A DNA stretch of 12,659 nt from Saccoglossus kowalevskii (lineage: Eukaryota; Hemichordata; Enteropneusta; Harrimaniidae). A program made the position numbers and the translations under genes. The stretch is from NCBI RefSeq assembly GCF_000003605.2, contig NW_003109085.1, forward strand, positions 256,052 to 268,710. The letters are read 5' to 3'. Of this stretch, positions 7,901-12,659 are shown piece by piece (the stretch's first letter is position 1; the number at the start of each line of letters is the position of its first letter). Below the pieces are notes generated by a model. That model saw only the letters and a list, made by a program, of their open reading frames with translations. It was not told the origin of the DNA and made no database searches.

Positions 7901-9563
7901 GGTAAAATACTTTGATGACTTTAATGTAAGTTCCTTTTATGCATATTTTGTGTAATATAAATTTCCTTATATACAACAACATTTGACCTTTTATAAAATG
8001 AGCTAGTTTTACATATGTACCAACATGTTTAAAAGTTATGACATTTTTAATATACACACAGGACAATCCAGTACTCAGACCATGTGGGGCTTTGTGTAGA
8101 AATGATTCCTTGGTTTAAATGATTAAAACACTGACTCAATATTTGATTGTCGGCAGTTATTTTATACAATCTATTAACATAACAACACGGCATTCACACT
8201 ATCGTCCAAGGTAAGTCGCCTCACCTCTACCTGCAAACGTGGTGACATAGCAATTATAACTACGTGTATTGCGTGCAAGAAATGACTCGTAAAAAAAAAA
8301 ACGGAATAGTGTTAGAACAGGCTTCTATACACTTGCTACACCTTAACTTCAAACGACAGTTCAAATCAAAGAAAGCTAAGAATATCAATGTACGTAAATC
8401 ATATATAGGGTACAGTTAAAACGGCTTCCAAATTTCAAATTGGCCCTTCGGACAAGAAGCCTGGCTAATATAATATAATTGTGACTCACAATTTATAATA
8501 CTATTAAAGCAAAGAAATAACTTTCATTGTATAGATAGGTTTGCTGTCTGTGATTTATCCTAGCACATCGTTAGAACAAATTTTGTATAATTCTGATAAA
8601 TGCTTTTTTTGTGATATCAAAATATTGCGTAATCTCTTGTAAATTTAGATAATTAACATAGACGTATTTCAATCGCAAACGTAATCATATCAGCAATTAC
8701 AGCAGAGCCTAAAAGTCGTATTTCAACCAAAAGTCACATCGATATCCAACATAATCACCCTGTCAACAACACCGACCCACATTGACTAGTTGATATAAAA
8801 TTACAGTGACATATACAAACAATACAAACATGAAACACGAGAAACAAACTCGCAACTCTATAATGCGCCTCGCAACTGTAAGCAGACTCGCTCTCGAAAA
8901 AGACAGCTTAAAATAGTATGTATTGATGCGCGCTTATAATGACTGGTAGGACACGCGCAATTCGAATCACCGTCAGACAACAAAGTGTAGAATGTGATTA
9001 CGCACACAAATGAGGCCTAGTATGATCATTGTGAGAACAAACTATCCATTTATTAAATTATTCAGGTACAAATATGTCCAACATGCACAATGAGTGTAAA
9101 TAAGTAAGTAATTACAGGCACAAATACAAACATATGAACATGAAAAACACCTTGCAATTGTAAGCAGACGCGCTATCCGTTACGCCACATTGTACTGTAC
9201 GACATTTACGAACTTCCTCGGGAACAAATATGTATAACAGGCAGCGAAGAACACCTGAGTGTGAGTAATGAAATTACAGGCACATATGCGAATATAGAAA
9301 CATTTATGAAAATGAGAAAGGACAATATGAACAGCATATGATCCATGCAAATCATGATTCAGAATTAGCCTACTCAGTTAAGATCATTCCTAAATAATCA
9401 TTGATACTTACAGTACTTCGTAGATGAATTACTTTATACAAGAGAAATGACTTACAGTGTCACTCACTGGCGACTCCTTTCCTTCCAAGCTTGCTGCCTG
9501 TACACTAGTTAAACATGCACTTAACAGAAACACTGTAAATACATTTAAAACAACTCTTTCCAT
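1931..9563 (-). CDS. Secreted protein with two Cys-rich modules and a vWD domain; complete 10-exon gene
   Basis: CDS joins (minus strand) 9563-9456, 7686-7647, 7465-7433, 7158-6994, 6118-6074, 5828-5706, 3270-3250, 3106-2868, 2556-2267 and 1979-1931: 1113 nt, 370 residues plus stop. Every junction is GT-AG and every split codon closes in frame. Order: signal peptide 1-23; spacer 24-49; Cys-rich module 1 (about 50-115, nine Cys); module 2 (about 116-172, nine Cys); linker; vWD domain (about 180-356) with GDPHLTTFDG at 184-193 and CGLLGN at 316-321; 14-residue tail. No membrane segment follows the signal peptide, so a soluble extracellular protein is expected. vWD domains usually mediate extracellular assembly or binding; the partner here is unknown. 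With one vWD and no C8 or TIL domain, it is unlike mucins or von Willebrand factor. The modules match no family I can name. Confidence is high for vWD and signal peptide, good for the modules, moderate for each micro-exon. Confidence 0.85.
2267..2556 (-). CDS. Exon 9: C-terminal half of the vWD domain
   Basis: Encodes residues 259-354, from TTGTACAG| to GAAG|GTAAGT, phase 0 to phase 2. It contains VNGKPITVLPW, FTVSWTGFGN, then CGLLGNADGDPKND (316-329) and FGNSWMIPG near the end. All are landmarks of the vWD fold. NADGDPKND fits the Asn/Asp-rich calcium-binding loop. The usual CGLCGN is CGLLGN here, so one cysteine of the CxxC pair is missing. Confidence 0.93.
2868..3106 (-). CDS. Exon 8: N-terminal half of the vWD domain
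   Basis: Encodes residues 180-258, from TTTAATAG| to ATAC|GTAAGC, ending in phase 0. GDPHLTTFDG is the classic vWD opening, followed by the Y-x-x-x-G-x-x-C pattern with Cys at 203 and 211. Two N-glycosylation sequons are visible, NYT at 195 and NCT at 202. The remainder has the alternating hydrophobic pattern of the vWD beta-strands and runs straight into the V-N-G-K-P of exon 9, where vWD domains typically have such a turn. Confidence 0.92.
3250..3270 (-). CDS. Exon 7: 21-nt linker micro-exon
   Basis: Encodes KEHKLE (residues 173-178) with split codons on both sides. It has an excellent acceptor (TTTTGTTACAG|) and donor (GAAG|GTAAGA). It is phase 1 to phase 1, so including or skipping it keeps the frame and changes only the linker between the Cys-rich modules and the vWD domain. 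It sits 144 nt upstream of exon 8. Because it can be skipped, its use needs transcript evidence. Confidence 0.65.
3968..4550 (+). pseudogene. Broken Ty3/gypsy retrotransposon pol fragment (RNase H to integrase linker) in intron 6
   Basis: Motifs of the RNase H part of gypsy-type pol appear in order on the plus strand but in all three frames. RTMSRMEN at 3988-4011 is the 'S-R-T-x-S-x-x-E-x-N' block. RHYLYGREFMVRT at 4092-4130 is the 'Y-L-x-G-x-x-F-x-V-R-T-D-H' block, with Lys where Asp is usual. HQPDRIYGNADVM at 4163-4201 matches the 'H-R-P-G-x-x-x-N-A-D' block. Intact elements have about 30-40 residues between the last two blocks; here about eight codons separate them, so there is an internal deletion. 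The coding-like sequence continues with stops and shifts to about 4550 (linker before integrase). No LTR was identified. It lies antisense to the host gene and cannot encode an active protein. Confidence 0.8.
4551..5705. other. Rest of intron 6; no gene seen
   Basis: Downstream of the pol relic I see no domain or exon. Small local repeats occur: AGTCGTGCATAA in tandem at about 5293-5316, and ACCTGAAAAGC at about 5220 and 5285. Together they suggest minor repeat debris. Part of 4551-4900 could be the far end of the same retrotransposon, but I cannot show it. Confidence 0.45.
5706..5828 (-). CDS. Exon 6: main part of Cys-rich module 2
   Basis: Encodes residues 132-171, phase 1 to phase 1, from ATCAAGCAG| to AAAA|GTAAGT. 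Cysteines fall at 135, 137, 143, 147, 162, 166, 168 and 169. With C126 the spacing is C-x8-C-x-C-x5-C-x3-C-x14-C-x3-C-x-C-C. The C-x3-C-x14-C core and the terminal C-x-CC match module 1 closely, which suggests an internal duplication. The region before CxxxC is shorter than in exon 4 and has a rearranged Cys pattern. Confidence 0.8.
6074..6118 (-). CDS. Exon 5: 45-nt micro-exon opening Cys-rich module 2
   Basis: Encodes KSLEAIGYQCIADD (residues 117-130), phase 1 to phase 1, from TATTTTAG| to GACG|GTAAGT. It contributes C126. It is the counterpart of exon 3, so each module appears to be built from one micro-exon plus one larger exon. Confidence 0.75.
6119..6993. other. Intron 4 (875 nt); no feature seen
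   Basis: AT-rich sequence between the donor of exon 4 and the acceptor of exon 5. A plus-strand open frame at 6333-6581 has no recognisable domain and looks accidental. Confidence 0.5.
6994..7158 (-). CDS. Exon 4: main part of Cys-rich module 1
   Basis: Encodes residues 62-115, phase 1 to phase 1, from CTTTTAG| to ATTG|GTGAGT. Eight cysteines fall at 63, 80, 84, 99, 105, 107, 109 and 110. With C57 from exon 3 the spacing is C-x5-C-x16-C-x3-C-x14-C-x5-C-x-C-x-C-C. The CxxxC pair, the 14-residue gap and the terminal Cys cluster recur in exon 6. A cryptic GTAAGC inside the exon (exon end would be 7037) leaves phase 0, so its use would shift the frame. Confidence 0.8.
7433..7465 (-). CDS. Exon 3: 33-nt micro-exon opening Cys-rich module 1
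   Basis: Encodes QALQSQCNVN (residues 51-60) with split codons on both sides (phase 1 to phase 1). The acceptor is TGTTTTCAG; the donor is ATG|GTTAGT, slightly off consensus. It contributes the first cysteine (C57). It resembles exon 5 in length class, phase and content: each carries a small residue, Leu, an acidic or amide residue, then Gln-Cys. Confidence 0.7.
7647..7686 (-). CDS. Exon 2: 40-nt spacer exon
   Basis: Encodes ESRLDSFFHGLYQ (residues 37-49) plus one base. It lies between a pyrimidine-rich acceptor (T-run then TAG) and a strong donor (AAA|GTAAGT). It enters in phase 0 and leaves in phase 1. Because exon 1 ends in phase 0 and exon 3 starts mid-codon, an exon of this length type is needed to bridge them. 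No domain is visible. Confidence 0.65.
7687..8800. other. Left part of intron 1; no feature seen
   Basis: AT-rich intron sequence. No additional splice-bounded coding segment with a Cys-rich pattern was found, and exons 1 and 2 already join in phase 0, so none is needed. Confidence 0.45.
8801..8904 (-). repeat. Third, diverged copy of the same SINE
   Basis: The minus strand reads GAGCGAGTCTGCTTACAGTTGC (8894 downward), matching GCGCGTCTGCTTACAATTGC of the 9064-9188 copy. It continues to a CATGTTTGTATTGTTTGTATA segment and CACTGTAA. It keeps GAGTTGCGAGTTTG where a B-box would be expected. The three copies form a same-orientation cluster in intron 1. Confidence 0.5.
9064..9188 (-). mobile_element. 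tRNA-derived SINE fragment
   Basis: On the minus strand the element starts GTGGCGTAACGGATAGCGCG, a good Pol III A-box (TGGCGTAACGG, 9187-9177) resembling tRNA-Arg or tRNA-Lys heads, then CTGCTTACAATTGC. The B-box area is degenerate. A tail follows with GTGCCTGTAATTACTTACT and ends near ACATATTTGTACC at about 9064. The absence of an acceptor stem rules out a functional tRNA. Confidence 0.6.
9221..9315 (-). repeat. Second copy of the SINE tail
   Basis: The minus strand contains GTGCCTGTAATTTCATTACT, an ACACTCA block and ACATATTTGTTCC in the same order and spacing as the tail of the 9064-9188 element. The tRNA-like head is missing or unrecognisable. It lies about 30 bp upstream of that element in the same orientation. 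Confidence 0.5.
9456..9563 (-). CDS. Exon 1: start codon and signal peptide
   Basis: Encodes residues 1-36. The ATG has A at -3 and G at +4. An in-frame TGA at 9626-9624, 21 codons upstream, makes this the first in-frame ATG. A hydrophobic core (VVLNVFTVFLLSACLTS) ends in VQA, a good signal-peptidase site after residue 23. The exon ends ACT|GTAAGT in phase 0. A second in-frame donor, CCA|GTGAGT, lies 12 nt earlier (exon end 9468) and would drop the four residues VSDT without a frameshift. Confidence 0.85.
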
Positions 9564-10350
9564 ACTGACGTCGTGTTGGTCGATTCTTGACGATACCGAG
9601 CCTACAGTTTGTCTGCGATCGCTTCACGCAGTTTATGCTATATGTTTGACAACTGTCCGTCACAGTCTGGTGGAAGATTACATTGTTCGGACAATAAAAA
9701 AACAACGTCGGAAATAAAATCTGTCAATGAGCACGCGTTGCAACACCTGACACATGGTGCTGTAAAACAATACTATAGAAATGTGAAACTGAGGTTAAAT
9801 GTGACCGATAAATTTAATTTTTAATATTATCTCGAACTATTGACTTTTATTAAAGTACAACAAAGACACGATTCGTCTCGATTCCTTAGAAAAAATGTGT
9901 TCTATTCTATTCTCAGCATTCAGGTCAGTATTTGTCAAAAAACACATTTTGCAAATATTTTGAACCAGATTATTAAATCAAGGTAAGGTAAGGTAAGAGA
10001 TTTGCTTCTCTGTAGTGTCTGAATATGGCATGAAACTAACGCGCACACATAGTCATATTTTTAAGTGATATAAAAAGGAAATACAGTGGCAATAGTGTGG
10101 AGTTCGGCAACCAGATTAAACGTGACTAACACTGAAACAGTTAGTCTGATGCATTTCATTACAATCTGGTGACGGCCTATGCTCTCAAACAATAAGGAAT
10201 TAAAATCGGACGCGATGCAAGATCCGGCATATGTTGTTATGTGAATATTTTTTTCATGCTGTAATTCTGCAAAACATTTCCGTTGCCATGATACGAACCC
10301 TGAAAATATTACGCCCAGCAATGTGATGCTGAGGAATATGGAAAAGTTGA
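9564..10350. other. Upstream flank of the vWD gene
   Basis: Holds the probable 5' UTR and promoter next to exon 1, and a short AGGTA tandem (about three units, 9981-9995). Open frames on either strand (for example 9505-9705 minus and 10061-10321 minus) have no domain features. Confidence 0.4.
9636..9643 (-). promoter_or_regulatory. Possible TATA-like element upstream of exon 1
   Basis: ATATAGCA on the minus strand lies about 75 nt before the ATG. A start site about 30 nt downstream would give a 5' UTR of about 45 nt. The match is weak, the region is AT-rich, and no other core element is clear. Confidence 0.15.
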
Positions 10351-10374
10351 GTCAGTCAGTCAGTCAGTCAGTCA
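10351..10374. repeat. (GTCA)6 microsatellite
   Basis: Six perfect GTCA units, flanked by partial units (TTGA before, GTTGG after). Confidence 0.95.
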
Positions 10375-11050
10375 GTTGGAGTGATGTGTCCCCTGTCATA
10401 TATCAGTCTGTGTCACAGTCGATTGGTGAGAGATCTGAAGCCCACGCCAGACAAGTGACATGGACGCCATCGGAGAACATCTAAGTAACGGTTATATTAT
10501 ATATAAATGCAAACTCATTATATCAATAAATTCTTCAAATGATAAGGTTCGTCGCTTTATATGAAACCTTAGTTTTATTAGTTTCAATAAAAAAGACATT
10601 TATAATGATCTTGAATTTGCATACCCTATTTGTAGATGATGATATAGATTATTGTAAAGATGTTAAAAATCACGATAAAACAACAATGAACTATAATCAT
10701 GTTATGTTAATGGTACATGGTTGTATTTCCAAAATAACTAAGTTAATGTTATTCATAATAATGATAAATTAACTGTGTTTATACACCCACCGACTGTTCT
10801 GAATTTTGAATATTCCCTAACAGCATTTTGGTTTAGTAATGAGTATGCCTCTATCCCATGATGCTTTGGAGTTCACGCAAGAGAAACTTTCGTCATGTTA
10901 TTTGCAATTCTGCCTCTGTATGAATATTTGTCCTCTTCAGCGCAGTTAAATCAATCTCGTAAGTTATACTTTTATATTGTTTGTCAGTGAGTGTTTCGCC
11001 TAGTTTAGCGTAATGCGTAAATAAAAAAGGAGACCAGTCTTTAAACACAA
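10375..11050. other. Intergenic stretch with no supported feature
   Basis: AT-rich, apart from a more GC-balanced piece at about 10381-10490 that may be an unrecognised repeat. No gene, RNA or known mobile element could be identified. Confidence 0.4.
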
Positions 11051-11055
11051 TTCAT

Positions 11056-11122
11056 TTGGGTGAACCCGTGACCTCTTGGAAAATAGCTACGTTACCACAT
11101 TATTTCTTCGACTCCACCCGCC
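11056..11122 (-). mobile_element. tRNA-derived SINE head (remnant)
   Basis: On the minus strand GTGGTAACGTAGCTATTTTCC (11098-11078) fits a Pol III A-box region, and GGGTTCACCC (11067-11058) is close to the B-box GGTTCRANNCC. The spacing is short for a tRNA, and no paired acceptor stem is visible. A T-rich run adjoins it on the plus strand at about 11131-11145. Confidence 0.5.
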
Positions 11123-11315
11123 AAATTTCTGTTTTTTTTTTTTCAAACATAGCTATTAATATTTTTTTATTTTGCGATTTACATAACTTAACAATATTTA
11201 CATTTTAAAAGCATGTAGCTCGTCTAAATCATCATTACTAAATGCATTAATACTTGCAGCATATTCGATCAAATAAATTTAATTTAATTTATGTATACTA
11301 TGATATCTTTTTTTT

Positions 11316-11450
11316 CGGCGCAGTGAGAGTGGCGAAGCGTGTTTGTCCGTAATAGTGAGGCAATTGCCGTGATCGTGAGGTCGACTCCTGTGTTCCATGT
11401 TGTGATATTTGTCTGTCTGTTTATAAAATTTACTTTTTGAGACCAGAAAA
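11316..11450 (+). mobile_element. tRNA-derived SINE
   Basis: Contains AGTGGCGAAGCGTG (A-box, about 11329-11342) and GAGGTCGACTCCTG (B-box, 11377-11390) about 49 bp apart, the normal Pol III layout. A tail with TTTGTCTGTCTGTTTATAAA and a T-rich end follows. The left edge is set at the end of the T run and the right edge is approximate. Confidence 0.55.
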
Positions 11451-12659
11451 TTCATGTAATCAGAATCGTAATTTGACACATTTATGTTTGATGTTTTACA
11501 AGTATGGAATGTTAATTAAACATGTGTACATTTAGTATTACACACTTTGGTTTTATCATTGATTTAACTTCAATAGCTTCGATGGCTTTATTTTTAACAG
11601 GGTGCGACCAGGCTCTGGTAATATGTTGGAAATGATTTGCTGTAAAGGTTAACATTTATTCGCCCAATACTGGAGCTAAAATTTAAGACTATGAAGATTT
11701 ATATTTAGGGTTATACAATATATAAAGCGACTTTCGAAGTAGTATGAGTGTTAGAAATTAGAAATTTAACATCGTAACTGAAAACTATATTTTATTTCGT
11801 AGTATACAATATGGGTAAACACACGCAAATTCCTGTTTTAGCATTGTAATTTTGCGTGACCTGTGTGTAACCTACCCGCAATTCTATAGGCAAAAGTCGC
11901 ATGGAAAAATGTAAAAGTCCAAGAACACAAAACAAACAATTGATATATGTGGGCATCATAGTACACAAAGTGATGTCAGGTTTTACGAAAAGTGAGCACA
12001 TCTTGCTACATGCGTGACACTAGTCGCACCACAATCGAATGGTTTCTGTAAGAGCCAAGAGGACCACATCAGAATATTGACAGTGATGTCATATGAGATC
12101 TGAGATATATAATTGTTGACGTTCTTTGCGCCAATGTGCAATTTTAAATATGGCGTAATATCCCCACTATGAAAAACAATTTGTAAACGCGTTCTAATAA
12201 TAGCAAAATGAACACCAGTCAATGACCATTTATTACAAATGGATCAATTTAATTATGAGTAGACTTTAAGTGTGCTCAGTGATGAGAACATTACATCTTT
12301 TAGAGGTGTGAAAATTTGTGTTTTTTAACTTAAATTAGTTGTCGTCAGTGTCGCCTTATGCCCATTATTATTACAAGACTCATTCCAAAATCAACATTAG
12401 CAAAACACAATTCAGGTATTCAGTACAAAAACATACAAGTGTAGTAATTGTAACGTGTAACCCATGTATATAGTGTAACGCGCATCTTTTTTACCCAATC
12501 GCATTGATTTTTCGCTGTTATATACCCGAAAAGCGAGCACAAAGTTCAAGAAGAAATGACACTCTGGGACAATATCAGAATAGTTCAAATTAGCATAGTA
12601 AATAAACGTTCACCTTCTATAATATTGCATACATAGTAAATAAAGTCTATTTTCAGACT
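11451..12659. other. Intergenic right end; no gene seen
   Basis: AT-rich sequence. Two small structures are noted. CACGCAAA (11822-11829) and TTTGCGTG (11851-11858) form a perfect 8-bp inverted repeat. CATAGTAAATAAA occurs twice near the edge (12594-12606 and 12632-12644). Minus-strand open frames at 11792-12001 and 11983-12222 lack domain features, splice context or a signal peptide. Confidence 0.4.

Noticed and set aside
9154-9188. Possible tRNA gene (tRNA-Arg-like head, minus strand)
   Set aside because: Only the D-arm/A-box portion is convincing. No acceptor stem or intact T-arm follows, and related copies nearby mark it as a SINE.
1931-9563. Fragment of a large multi-domain mucin or vWF-like gene
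   Set aside because: A signal peptide at one end and a stop codon directly after the vWD domain at the other give a self-contained 370-residue protein without C8 or TIL domains.
9505-9705. Minus-strand open frame overlapping exon 1
   Set aside because: It is in a different frame from the signal peptide and ATG, and has no domain features.
11983-12222. Minus-strand open frame of 79 codons
   Set aside because: The translation contains no recognisable motif, and neither end has a credible start context or splice site.

Overview
The window is animal nuclear DNA: AT-rich, with short exons, GT-AG introns, a Ty3/gypsy retrotransposon relic, tRNA-derived SINEs and satellite-like repeats. The repeat types and the kind of secreted vWD-domain protein suggest a marine invertebrate, most likely a lophotrochozoan such as a mollusc. 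That placement is a guess. No bacterial features are present.

One gene can be reconstructed end to end on the minus strand, from the ATG at 9563 to the TAA at 1931. Ten exons (108, 40, 33, 165, 45, 123, 21, 239, 290 and 49 nt) join with all split codons in phase to give 370 residues. The protein has a signal peptide (about residues 1-23), a short spacer, two tandem cysteine-rich modules of nine Cys each (about 50-115 and 116-172), a short linker, and one von Willebrand factor type D (vWD) domain (about 180-356). A 14-residue tail ends at a stop codon. An AATAAA signal lies about 260 nt past the stop. The product should be secreted and soluble. I do not recognise the Cys-rich modules as a named family, and they are the most interesting content here.

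Layout from left to right: a 315-bp tandem repeat (1-778); repeat debris including a foldback hairpin (779-1046); a featureless stretch (about 1050-1660); the poly(A) signal and 3' UTR (about 1650-1930); exons 10 to 7 (1931-3270); intron 6, which holds an antisense, broken Ty3/gypsy pol fragment (about 3968-4550); exons 6 to 2 (5706-7686); intron 1 with a cluster of tRNA-SINE-derived repeats (8801-9315); exon 1 (9456-9563). The remaining 3.1 kb (9564-12659) is upstream flank with two more tRNA-SINE-like pieces and a (GTCA) microsatellite, and no convincing gene.

The gene model comes from reading splice sites, phases and protein motifs by eye. Transcript data have not been seen. The vWD part is secure. 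The short exons 2, 3, 5 and 7 are supported by splice consensus and by the fact that the frame closes across the whole gene.
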